NCBI GenBank assembly: GCA_029570205.1
Contig: JAKQSI010000048.1
Location: 1-64,000 of the forward strand
Reading direction: 5' to 3'
DNA length: 64,000 nucleotides
Origin: Candidatus Omnitrophota bacterium
GTDB taxonomy: Bacteria; Hinthialibacterota; Hinthialibacteria; Hinthialibacterales; JAKPRU01
The notes beneath the pieces are model-generated. The model saw only the letters and a program-made list of their open reading frames with translations, searched no databases and was not told the DNA's origin. A program made the position numbers and the translations under genes. Of the stretch, positions 1-7,832 are shown in pieces (within the stretch, counting starts at the first letter, position 1; each line of letters starts with the position of its first letter).

Positions 1-20
1 CCTCACAAACTCGCGTCTCA

Positions 21-131
21 GAGACATGGTATTCACCTCTTGCCACGGCATGTCCAGTACCTCCTAGTGAACTGGACATACTCTACAAATGTGTTACCTA
101 TGTCTCCGAACAGGTGTTACCCATGTCCCCG
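21..131. mobile_element. Possible insertion-sequence end with related short repeats
   Basis: Two direct copies of an 18-base motif occur at 91-108 (GTGTTACCTATGTCTCCG) and 114-131 (GTGTTACCCATGTCCCCG). A related inverted copy lies at about 21-39, and a perfect 9-base inverted repeat (ATGTCCAGT / ACTGGACAT) sits at 50-58 and 71-79. Several similar transposase-binding motifs at one end are typical of IS21 and IS481 family elements. No transposase is present in the window, so this is either the edge of an element lying to the left or a remnant. Confidence 0.35.
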
Positions 132-244
132 GTCTGTACAAGCATCGAGAGGGGGAGAAAAAAGGGTTCAAGTTTGTGGAGCGGCAATTCGAAAGACAAA
201 AGTGTCCGTCAAGACTGTTCCACAGGAAAATCGGAGATGTGAAC

Positions 245-982
245 ATGAAGACAATCTCAATCTGCCTTTTTATCGCCTGCCTTTCATTTCCCTTGACCGG
301 AATTGCCAAGGGGAACTACGAAGAGGATACCATCCAGACATCGGATGGAGATTTGAAAATCACTTTCCTTGGTCACGCAACCCTGATGTTTACTTTCCAG
401 GACAAAATCGTTCATGTCGACCCGGTGAGCCGGGAGGCGGACTATACACAGCTGCCGAGAGCGGATCTCATCCTGATTACGCATGAGCATGGCGATCACC
501 TGGACCCAGCGGCCATCCGGTCGATTCGGACAGACGAAACTATTGTGGTTCTCACCCAACTATGCGCGGAGAAAGTCCAGGGCGGAATCGTAATGAAAAA
601 CGGCGATGAGAAAGATCTCTGCGGGTTGCACATCCGCGCGGTGCCTGCCTACAACATCGTTCATAAACAAGGCAACGGGCAACCGTATCACCCGAAGGGG
701 ACCGGGAACGGATATGTTATTCAGTTCGGCGACAAGAGAGTATACGTGGCCGGAGACACCGAAAACATTCCGGAAATGAAAAAACTGGAGAAAATCGACA
801 TCGCATTTCTGCCCATGAACCTGCCCTTCACCATGACGCCCGAAATGGTGGCCGAGGCCGCACAGGTGTTGAAACCGAAAATACTGTACCCGTATCATTA
901 CGGTGATACAGACACGAGTGAGTTACTGCGACGAATGAAGGGTACAGACGGAATTGAAGTACGAATCCGGAACATGAAATAA
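245..982 (+). CDS. Secreted MBL-fold metal-dependent hydrolase
   Basis: The 245-residue product belongs to the metallo-beta-lactamase superfamily, closest in layout to UlaG-like or YtnP-like hydrolases; the substrate cannot be told. An N-terminal signal peptide (hydrophobic core about residues 5-20, ending near GIAKG) suggests export. The metal-binding HEHGDH motif is at residues 80-85, a further Asp lies in AGDTE near 171, and the last His is in YPYHYGD near 218. The ATG at 245 follows a GGAG and begins the signal peptide. The same frame is open back to 89, but that part has no recognisable sequence and crosses the IS-like repeats. It converges on the Spy-like gene across a shared hairpin. 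Confidence 0.85.
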   Translation: MKTISICLFIACLSFPLTGIAKGNYEEDTIQTSDGDLKITFLGHATLMFTFQDKIVHVDPVSREADYTQLPRADLILITHEHGDHLDPAAIRSIRTDETIVVLTQLCAEKVQGGIVMKNGDEKDLCGLHIRAVPAYNIVHKQGNGQPYHPKGTGNGYVIQFGDKRVYVAGDTENIPEMKKLEKIDIAFLPMNLPFTMTPEMVAEAAQVLKPKILYPYHYGDTDTSELLRRMKGTDGIEVRIRNMK

Positions 983-1030
983 CCGTCGCGGTAAGCGTCT
1001 TGGGTCCGTTTCTCAGTCCCAGAGTGTACC

Positions 1031-1066
1031 GTGGGCGTGCCGATACCATCATCTCGGCACGCCCAC
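1031..1066. terminator. Bidirectional hairpin between convergent genes
   Basis: A perfect 13-bp inverted repeat (GTGGGCGTGCCGA at 1031-1043, its complement at 1054-1066) encloses a 10-base loop. It lies between the stop codons of the convergent MBL-fold and Spy-like genes. There is no clear T-tract on either side, so factor-independent termination is likely but not certain. Confidence 0.6.
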
Positions 1067-1092
1067 CCGTATCCTTGTCTGCACGTGAGTGT

Positions 1093-1797
1093 TTAGCGGT
1101 TTCGCCGCTCTTCGCGTTCCTTTTGCCACTGCTCACGGAGCTTGTCCGCTTCGGTCTGCCATTTTTCTTTCTGCTCTGCCGTAAGAATGGCCCCCGCCTC
1201 TTTGACGAATGTATCCGTCAGCTCGGCGATTTTCTTTTTATCCTCATCGGTCAGAGATTGTTGCCCGGGAGACCGGCTTATGAATGGGTGAATGCCACAG
1301 GCATACGGCACGGTGACTTTCACCATTTTCTCGCGCTGTTCGGGAGTAAGCCCCAGGGAAGGCAATACCCATAACAGGGCATTGCGGCCTCCCTCTTCCA
1401 CAGCCCGATAGGAACTGGGGACCCTTCCGTTCAAAATCGGCTCGATAGATTTGATCTGCTCCTCCGAGAGAATCCCCACCAGCCCGGTCTTGATCCGCTC
1501 CGCGTACTTCTCTCTTTCCTCCTGCATCTTGGCCAGGCCCGCCTCGCGGTTGTCTCTTGCGCCTTGCATAATCTCCTGCATTTTGGCCATGTACGCTTCG
1601 CCTTCCTTCTGACACAACGCATCGACTTTGGCCGAAGTCTCCTGGTCCAGCAACAAGACAATACTGATGTACTTCCCTGTATCTCCGATCATGCGAGAGG
1701 CAAAACCTCGCGCCCGATCCGCCTGCGACCACCCATTGGATACCACCATCGCCGTCGCCAACAGAACCAAACCGACTTTCATCTGCCGTTGGATCAT
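1093..1797 (-). CDS. Spy/CpxP-like periplasmic helical protein
   Basis: This is a 234-residue exported, highly charged helical protein. A signal peptide covers residues 1 to about 25 (hydrophobic VGLVLLATAMVVS, then WSQA). The mature part has several LTxEQ/LSxEQ elements, including LTPEQREK near 150 and LTAEQKEKW near 205. These match the LTxxQ motif of the Spy/CpxP periplasmic chaperone-like family. The ATG at 1797 was chosen because a perfect AGGAGG lies 7 bases upstream; the frame extends 10 codons further without a ribosome site. It is longer than typical Spy (about 140 residues) and ends in a Glu/Arg/Lys-rich helix. A role in envelope stress or metal response is a family-based guess. Confidence 0.7.
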   Translation of the reverse strand: MIQRQMKVGLVLLATAMVVSNGWSQADRARGFASRMIGDTGKYISIVLLLDQETSAKVDALCQKEGEAYMAKMQEIMQGARDNREAGLAKMQEEREKYAERIKTGLVGILSEEQIKSIEPILNGRVPSSYRAVEEGGRNALLWVLPSLGLTPEQREKMVKVTVPYACGIHPFISRSPGQQSLTDEDKKKIAELTDTFVKEAGAILTAEQKEKWQTEADKLREQWQKEREERRNR

Positions 1798-2060
1798 GAC
1801 TTGCCTCCTGTGTTGAGGAATCAACATCTTGAAAGGTGTCTTTTACAATAAAACGTCGTTCACCCTTCGCGTATTTTGTACGGGAAGCATGTTATTGCCC
1901 GACCGGCTGAAAGTCAAGAACCTTTCGTCTTGAACAGGCATGAAAATCCGGCAGATTCTCTTGTGCATACGGCGACCTCGGGAGTGTGAAACATGATGAA
2001 ATCGACGGACTTATGCAATAATATCCCAGAAAACACACTACGAATCTCTTGGAACACTCG

Positions 2061-4034
2061 ATGACCGATCGTCACATCATCGTCTACTTTCCCCCGTTGG
2101 AACCGGGGCAATTCGTCGTTGTAAGTCCCACCTCCGTCTGTTACGCGCAGTCCCCCGACGAGGACGTGCGGCCGTTCGTGCGCGGGGAACGCGACTCCCC
2201 CTGGACGGAAATCGAACGGGCCGTGGATCTCATCCCCACCAACGATTTTTTCAACGATTTGCTGGAAATGTCGATCGGGAATGAGAATCTACTGCAGTTC
2301 TTCATCCATGGCGGCGTGTCGATGTGGCAGTTTCTTCCGTCCTACATCTGGCGGGAGTTCTTTCTGGCAATTCAGTTCATTGACATGGGCCTGGAGATTA
2401 TTGAGCGCACAAAACCGGATCGGATTCGTGTTCTCACAACAACACCACAATGGAACAAAGTCTGGATCGGCGCCTGGCAGGTCCTGTGTCAGGCGCACGG
2501 GATCGGCATGACTGTGGAAAAGTCGCCTTCCCCGGATCAGGGAAGTCTTTTCCGTCGGGCCATTCGCCCTCTGGCCAAGTCCCTGAAAATTCGAGAGATG
2601 CTCTCTGAAAAGGAGGAATTTCTCTATCGGAGGGAGCTGCGGTCGCTTGCGAGGCAAGCCGAAGATGGGATGAATGTCGATGGGCATAGTAGAGCGGGAA
2701 AGAAATTGTTGTTCGCCACGCACTCCCGATATTGGTCGATCCGCGAGACCGGAGAACGCAAAGAAAGCTACGACCTGATTTATTCCACGATCATTCGGGA
2801 ACTCGAAACGATGGGGTGGGATGCCTTTGTTGGAATCGACTGTCCATACACCAGCCATGAGATTTGTCTTCAGAAACTGCAAGAGCAGATTTCTTACAGC
2901 GATTCCGAAATCGTATGGCGGAATTTCTATTCCTATGGGAACTACTGCGAATCGAGAATGGGATTTCTTGCGGCAAGGATCGCATTCGCCGCAAAATGGC
3001 GAAGGATGCAGAAAGACCCCGGCTTTCTACAACAATTCCAATATCGCAACATCCCGTTGATGCCCGCCTTAAGGGATATCCTGAAAACCGCTTTTCTGAA
3101 AATCCTTCCGGACTGTTGGGAAATGCTGCTGATCGCCCGCACAATGCTGGACCGGGAAAAACCGAATGCCGTAATGGCGACTTATGAAACCGGGCCGTTC
3201 CAGCGCGCTCTCCTGATTGCCTCGAAGGAGAGAGGAAACCCCACTGTCGGCCTGATGCACGGGATGATCTTCCGAAATCATTACGATTATTGCCATCAAC
3301 GCATTTTCAACGACAACCGAGGAATCAAAGAAGGGTTCATTATCCCGGATCGCTTCTGTGTCTGGGGAGAATTCCATCGCCGGGTACTGACCGAGAACTT
3401 TGTCTATCCGAGAGATTCTGTTGTTGTAACGGGGAGTTGGCAGCATGAAGTATGTGACCGGGAGGACATGAAGAAAAAGGCGGAGGCTCTTCGCGAACAG
3501 CTCTGCAATACGGGAAATGAGAAGGTTATGCTGCTTGGAGGCTGCGGGGAGAATGTGGCGGATTTTCTTTCGATATGCATCGAGGAAGTCCTGAAAAAGA
3601 AGAATCACCGGATCATTGTGAAATTGCACCCGATCTGCGAGAGATTGGGATTGATCGACCGCTATGCAGATTTGGAACACGCAGGTTTGCTTGCTCGCGG
3701 GGAGGATTTGCTGAGTTCAATCATGGCCTCGGATTTGGTCATCAGTCAGGTTTCGACCACCATCGCGGAGGCGGTTCTGCTGGACCGTGCGGTGATTTGG
3801 GCCAACTTCTCGAAGTGCGTGGGCTATGAGGCATACCTGGACGATGGCGCGGTACTGTATGCCGAGACAAAAGAGGAATTAGCGAAAGCCATCAAACAGG
3901 CTCTTTATGATGAACCGACGATTCTCAGGCTGGCGGAAAACCGAAAGCAGATGCGGGTCAACTTTTTCGGCCCCGAAGGACAGGTTCCTTCGGAGAATGT
4001 GGCGCGGACTGTACATGACATGACAGGTCGATAA
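2061..4034 (+). CDS. GT-B-type surface polysaccharide biosynthesis protein
   Basis: A 657-residue soluble protein without a signal peptide or clear membrane segment. The C-terminal half (about 370-640) resembles GT-B glycosyltransferase-like proteins of capsule, polysialyltransferase or CDP-glycerol transferase type. It has a GLMHGM element, then FCVWGEFHRRVL and VVTGSWQHE, a KLHPICE segment, and a late SDLVISQVSTTIAEAVLLDRAVIWAN stretch (written here to residue 20: SDLVISQVSTTIAEAVLLDR) like the donor-binding region. The N-terminal 350 residues are not recognised. ATG 2061 is preferred over an in-frame TTG at 2049; the ribosome site is weak (GGAA). It probably adds or transfers surface sugars; acceptor and donor are unknown. 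Confidence 0.6.
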   Translation: MTDRHIIVYFPPLEPGQFVVVSPTSVCYAQSPDEDVRPFVRGERDSPWTEIERAVDLIPTNDFFNDLLEMSIGNENLLQFFIHGGVSMWQFLPSYIWREFFLAIQFIDMGLEIIERTKPDRIRVLTTTPQWNKVWIGAWQVLCQAHGIGMTVEKSPSPDQGSLFRRAIRPLAKSLKIREMLSEKEEFLYRRELRSLARQAEDGMNVDGHSRAGKKLLFATHSRYWSIRETGERKESYDLIYSTIIRELETMGWDAFVGIDCPYTSHEICLQKLQEQISYSDSEIVWRNFYSYGNYCESRMGFLAARIAFAAKWRRMQKDPGFLQQFQYRNIPLMPALRDILKTAFLKILPDCWEMLLIARTMLDREKPNAVMATYETGPFQRALLIASKERGNPTVGLMHGMIFRNHYDYCHQRIFNDNRGIKEGFIIPDRFCVWGEFHRRVLTENFVYPRDSVVVTGSWQHEVCDREDMKKKAEALREQLCNTGNEKVMLLGGCGENVADFLSICIEEVLKKKNHRIIVKLHPICERLGLIDRYADLEHAGLLARGEDLLSSIMASDLVISQVSTTIAEAVLLDRAVIWANFSKCVGYEAYLDDGAVLYAETKEELAKAIKQALYDEPTILRLAENRKQMRVNFFGPEGQVPSENVARTVHDMTGR

Positions 4035-4058
4035 ATCCCGCTTATTTTCCTTTCCCCA

Positions 4059-5315
4059 TTATCGGACACTCTCAAACCGCTTTTGGATGAACTCCAGGGA
4101 AACCCGCTTGATATAAGGAATGAAATAGGCGGAGCTGTAATGCCCGAACGGCAAGGCGATGAACTCCGGCCGCCCGAACGCCTCCCAGAGACGCAGGCCG
4201 TTCCGATACGGCACAATGCGGTCCAGGCGGGCACAGATCATCAATACGGAATCGGGGTCCGTGTAGGGCGCGTAGTCCGTCGTTTCCAGATCGACCACGG
4301 TCTCCAGCCAGGCACGCAACTGGGTTTCATCCCATCCTCTCGTTTTCATTATTTCCTCCCTGGGTTCGGCAAAGAAATCCGAGTCGCACAGCATTCCCAC
4401 CAAGTCTCCGCCTGCCAGGCAGATTATATGCGCCTTGACATTCGGTTCCGCAGCCGCAAAGAACGTATTGCGGAATCCGCCGTTACTGATGCCGAATGAT
4501 GCGATCCGCGCCGGATCGATCTCACCGCGCTGCAAGGCCCAGCGGCAGGCAATCCGCGACTGGCGAGTCATCATTCGCCACCAGTAACCCGATTGATCCA
4601 GCTGTTTCGGTTCGCGATCATAACGTTCCGGTCGGTGAACAAGGCAAACCGCCATGCCATGATCGGCAAAGTGACGCGAAAAGATATTCTCCAGCTGCAT
4701 CCCGCCACCCGTGATCGGAGAGTTCATCACCAACGGGTATCCGCTGAACGGCTTTTCCCCTTTCGGCTCAAACCAGTCAATCAGAAACTCCGTGATCTCC
4801 TCTGTCTCCGGTGTGAAACGGTAACGCCGAATCGTATATCCCTCAAAATCCGGCTTTCGGTAAGGATTCAGGCCGACTTCTTCCACGGGGCAGGTTTCGG
4901 GAATGGCAAACTCCTCCAGAACACCGGATTTGCGCTGCCAACCTTCAGGCGTCCGCTGCGGGTAGTGCAGAAAGAAGAGGGCATAAATCAGGCAGATCAG
5001 CAAAACGGTCCCAATCACCCCCCCAATCCCATAGATCACGAGAACAAACCACCGGAGCAATCGTTTCCGGAATGTTATGCGTGTGACAAACTCGTTCGGG
5101 ATAACGGATGGGGTGTTGGTCTGTGGATGTTCAGGGGTTTCCAAGGGTGTCACTCCTGTCCGATCGGGGGTGAGATGCCGCCCGCTGCCATGGGCGGAAT
5201 CGAGACTCTGCCACAATGTTCCTTTCCCGCCAAGCCCTGCCATGTTGCGCGTGTACTGGCGTTTATGCAAGGGCATGTTGTCATTTCTGACAAGAGATAT
5301 CAAAAAAAGTTGCAT
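4059..5315 (-). CDS. Membrane-anchored alpha/beta hydrolase
   Basis: A 418-residue protein with a single transmembrane segment (about residues 88-116) and a C-terminal alpha/beta-hydrolase domain facing the periplasm or exterior. The nucleophile elbow is GISNGG (Ser277), the likely acid is Asp365 in CARLDRIVPY, and the catalytic His is His392 in FGHYSS. This is the order expected for the family. The fold is nearest dienelactone hydrolases or acetyl-xylan esterases; the substrate is unknown. The first 80 residues are low in structure, so a later start such as the Met at 5276 is possible. The start at 5315 has an AAGG about 8 bases upstream. It converges on the GT-B gene with only 24 bases between stops. 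Confidence 0.7.
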   Translation of the reverse strand: MQLFLISLVRNDNMPLHKRQYTRNMAGLGGKGTLWQSLDSAHGSGRHLTPDRTGVTPLETPEHPQTNTPSVIPNEFVTRITFRKRLLRWFVLVIYGIGGVIGTVLLICLIYALFFLHYPQRTPEGWQRKSGVLEEFAIPETCPVEEVGLNPYRKPDFEGYTIRRYRFTPETEEITEFLIDWFEPKGEKPFSGYPLVMNSPITGGGMQLENIFSRHFADHGMAVCLVHRPERYDREPKQLDQSGYWWRMMTRQSRIACRWALQRGEIDPARIASFGISNGGFRNTFFAAAEPNVKAHIICLAGGDLVGMLCDSDFFAEPREEIMKTRGWDETQLRAWLETVVDLETTDYAPYTDPDSVLMICARLDRIVPYRNGLRLWEAFGRPEFIALPFGHYSSAYFIPYIKRVSLEFIQKRFESVR

Positions 5316-5802
5316 TATGAAACCTTTTGCGAGAAGAACAAAGGTCTATCGGGTATGGAAGGAGGTTTTGTTGACCGTGTAAGGCGTTGCGTATCAACAT
5401 GTTATGGGCAGCATAGACTTTCTATTGAATTTGTTGATGATATTGGCATCTCTTATGCTTGTAATCTAACAGCAGTTAGGCGACTTTTTTCCTGCCGGGG
5501 ATATGTGAAACTGAACAACGCCGGAACATCTTTATCCTTCCGGCCGTATAAAAAGATCGGGGGAACGGCAGAGGGTGATCCCGTCGTCATCTTCTTGCCT
5601 TTCCTGATAGACCCGCACCACACCCACGTGATGACGGTGTCCCTGCCGTTCCCCACATCTACTTTTGACTCCGGCGTATTGTGTGAATAAGGCAGGCAGA
5701 GTGGATAAAGAAACCACTTCCTGATGTCTGTCTTGGTGGTGTAAAAGACTTCCCCCGTTCTATCAGGCCCCTTCATTCCATCTCGTTTGAAACCGATCCG
5801 TT
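5316..5802. other. 487-base gap without a convincing gene
   Basis: Lies between the TIM-barrel gene and the hydrolase gene, both on the minus strand. A 107-codon minus-strand frame (5453-5776) begins 27 bases after the TIM-barrel stop. Its translation shows no domain, signal peptide or recognisable motif, and it has no good ribosome site. I treat it as non-coding or as a decayed gene. Confidence 0.4.
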
Positions 5803-6615
5803 CTACACCAGCATGGATTTGCTGCGCGTGTAAGAGAGTCTCTGTTCCACCTGGATACCTTGCAGAACACCCAGGCTGATTTCAATATCCTCACGGACCT
5901 CTTCCGGACTGAGCAGACCGATCACAACCAGGTCAATGGGCTTGATGGTACTCCAGACAAACCGCAATCCTGCGCCCGGAAGGATTCGTCCGGCAGCCAG
6001 GGGTTTGACACACATAATCGGTTTCGGCGATTCGTTGATCACACGCTGAAGCCAGTCGGTTTCCACCGGGCACAGGAAACCGGCCATGTTGTATGGTTGG
6101 ATATAAGTGGCGAAATCATATCCGGCCTTGTCGCACGTGGTGATTGTCTCCGGCCGGTGGTTGGAGAGGCCGGGAACCATCCCAAGAGAGCGGATCAGCT
6201 CCGTAATCTCCTCCGCATGAATGAGCCGATTTTCCGCGGCGACCAGGTGATTGTCGGTGAAACACTGATGGGGCATACAGATTTTCGCCCCGTGATCCGC
6301 CGCCCAGCGAATCCCATTCCTGGTTTCCTCGAAATCCTGATTTCCCGGAGTGCAAATCCAGACAAACTCCACGCCTTTGGACCGTTTGACCTGCGCGATG
6401 GCCTGTTCGGTTTTCTCATTCGGTGAGCTCATGATGGCATTGATTCCGGCATCCGCCAGAGTTTCCATCACTTCAACAATCCGATCTATCGTGAAATGCC
6501 GCACAAGGAATGTATCGCGCGCCGGGCTGAAATGTGAATATCCAAAGAACGTGTTCGTTCCACAAATCAAACGGGAGATCTCAATGCCTTCAATCGACAC
6601 TTTTGGGAAATCCAT
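5803..6615 (-). CDS. TIM-barrel protein, aldo/keto reductase-like
   Basis: A 270-residue soluble protein. The N-terminal pattern (SIEGIEISRLICGTN) and the later alternation of beta strands and helices resemble aldo/keto reductase-like TIM barrels. Examples are VEFVWICTPG at about 80, MVPGLSNHRPETI near 146, PIMCVKPLAAGRI near 198 and DLVVIGLLSPEEVRE near 230. The usual Asp/Tyr/Lys/His catalytic tetrad is not evident, so an enzymatic reductase role should not be assumed. The start at 6615 has GGAG about 13 bases upstream, slightly far. It stands alone on the minus strand, with a noncoding stretch on each side. Confidence 0.55.
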   Translation of the reverse strand: MDFPKVSIEGIEISRLICGTNTFFGYSHFSPARDTFLVRHFTIDRIVEVMETLADAGINAIMSSPNEKTEQAIAQVKRSKGVEFVWICTPGNQDFEETRNGIRWAADHGAKICMPHQCFTDNHLVAAENRLIHAEEITELIRSLGMVPGLSNHRPETITTCDKAGYDFATYIQPYNMAGFLCPVETDWLQRVINESPKPIMCVKPLAAGRILPGAGLRFVWSTIKPIDLVVIGLLSPEEVREDIEISLGVLQGIQVEQRLSYTRSKSMLV

Positions 6616-6913
6616 AGAGGTTCTGCTCCTTCGGGTGGGGTTTCCGGATGGTCCGGGGTAGTCCCGAATCGTACTGGACCATGGAGAGAATGCTAATATG
6701 AGCGGAAAGTAGTTTCAAGCAAGTCCATTTTGCTCTATGCCAATATAGTCCGGTAGAAATGCCCGGCCCATACTGCCATTATAGAAGAAGCGCCGGCAGG
6801 ATGCCGGTGCGGCCTGAAGAATCACTCATCCCGGCCCACTGCCGAAGAGAGAGAGAGAGAGAGAGAGAGAAGAACCGTGTGGCACGGGCTTCCAGCCTGT
6901 GGCGGATACAACC
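6616..6913. other. Intergenic region with REP-like hairpins and a GA microsatellite
   Basis: Spacer between divergent genes. It holds a CCGGCA-GGA-TGCCGG hairpin near 6793-6808 and a longer imperfect hairpin (CACGGGCT-TCC-AGCCTGTG) near 6882-6900. The second abuts or enters the start of the methyltransferase gene. Between them is a pure dinucleotide run. The hairpins resemble the array at 12404-12752 in design (short GC stem, 3-6 base loop). Confidence 0.5.
6846..6870. repeat. (AG)12 microsatellite
   Basis: A pure 25-base run of alternating A and G ends 43 bases before the ATG of the methyltransferase gene at 6914. Such runs slip during replication, and one placed upstream of a gene may alter promoter or leader spacing. 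No effect is shown here. Confidence 0.85.
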
Positions 6914-7666
6914 ATGACCAACGATTGGTGGTTTCAATTTTTCTCCAGCCCCGATTACCTGAACCTCTATAGTGAGGCAACGAATGCCGAGCGAACCCTC
7001 CTGGAACTTCAATTCGCCGAGAGCGCACTGGGATGGGACCGAACAGGATGGATTCTCGACGCACCGTGCGGTCAGGGAAGACACACCTGGCACCTTGCGC
7101 GAAGCGGGTACCGAGTCATTGGCCTGGACATTTCGCCGTTCCTGTTGGATGCGGCGCGAACCGCCAGGACGGAGGATGACGATGATCCGATCCTGATTCG
7201 GGCGCATTTGGCGCGCATTCCCCTTCTTTCGAACACCGTTCATTGGGCGATGAGCCTGTTCTCCAGCTTCGGATACGGCGAAACCGAAGCGGAGAATGTG
7301 GAAATCATGCGAGAGTACGCCCGTGTGCTTGTGCCGGGCGGGAAACTGCTGATCGATGTGATGAATCGGCATTACATCGTTCGATTTCTTTCACCGGTGT
7401 ATCGACATAAAAAGGGCAACCTGGCTGTACAGGAGGAACGCACGATCATCAACAGGGGCCGTCGTCTCTCCAACTCGATTACGGTCAGCAGCCCCAATGG
7501 AGAACAGCGCCGATACCAGTATATCCCGTGGTTATTCAACGGATGGGAGTTAGCCTGGATGGCGGAACAGGCCGGATTGCAGACAGTCAAGGTATACGGG
7601 AATTTCGACGGGCGCCCGTATACCGAGGACGGGGAGCGGGCCATGCTGGTTGCACGGAAACCATAA
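6914..7666 (+). CDS. Class I SAM-dependent methyltransferase
   Basis: A 250-residue soluble methyltransferase. The SAM-binding glycine motif is DAPCGQGRH (residues 49-57), followed by the acidic motif II in GLDIS. A motif IV-like region is AMSLFSSFGYG, and VLVPGGKLLIDV is the typical post-motif strand. This layout is that of small-molecule methyltransferases of the UbiE/Methyltransf_25 type; the substrate is unknown. The ATG at 6914 is preferred over a GTG at 6899, which lies in the hairpin repeat; neither has a strong ribosome site. It is a lone plus-strand gene flanked by repeat DNA on both sides. Confidence 0.8.
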   Translation: MTNDWWFQFFSSPDYLNLYSEATNAERTLLELQFAESALGWDRTGWILDAPCGQGRHTWHLARSGYRVIGLDISPFLLDAARTARTEDDDDPILIRAHLARIPLLSNTVHWAMSLFSSFGYGETEAENVEIMREYARVLVPGGKLLIDVMNRHYIVRFLSPVYRHKKGNLAVQEERTIINRGRRLSNSITVSSPNGEQRRYQYIPWLFNGWELAWMAEQAGLQTVKVYGNFDGRPYTEDGERAMLVARKP

Positions 7667-7688
7667 ACAATTCCTCAATTCTATTTGC

Positions 7689-7715
7689 CTGGATTCCGGC
7701 TTTCGCCGGAATAAC
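7689..7715. repeat. REP-like element, copy 1
   Basis: A perfect 8-bp inverted repeat, ATTCCGGC (7693-7700) and GCCGGAAT (7705-7712), with loop TTTC and flanked by CTGG and AACGCC. The same element occurs at 54177-54196 and 61965-61984. It is followed by a run of nine C (7717-7725). This resembles the widespread dRS3/REP-type element found between genes in many bacteria. Confidence 0.8.
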
Positions 7716-7780
7716 GCCCCCCCCCTCTCCATCCTTGAAGAAAGGCCGGGGAGTGAGGACAGCGGACGCACCAAAATCAA

Positions 7781-7810
7781 AAAGGGCATCCGGTTTCCCG
7801 AATGCCCTTT
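7781..7810 (-). terminator. Terminator of the secreted repeat-protein gene
   Basis: A stem of 13 pairs with one mismatch (7781-7793 with 7798-7810, AAAGGGCATnCGG type) lies 22 bases beyond the stop codon at 7833. In the minus direction it is followed by TTTTTGATTTT, as expected for factor-independent termination. Confidence 0.8.
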
Positions 7811-7832
7811 CCTCTTTCCCTGATGTAGTTGG

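Noticed and set aside
4593-5690. 365-codon plus-strand frame
   Set aside because: Antisense to the alpha/beta-hydrolase gene over most of its length and without any recognisable domain.
5453-5776. 107-codon minus-strand frame after the TIM-barrel gene
   Set aside because: No motif, no ribosome site and no codon pattern like its neighbours; left as part of the gap.
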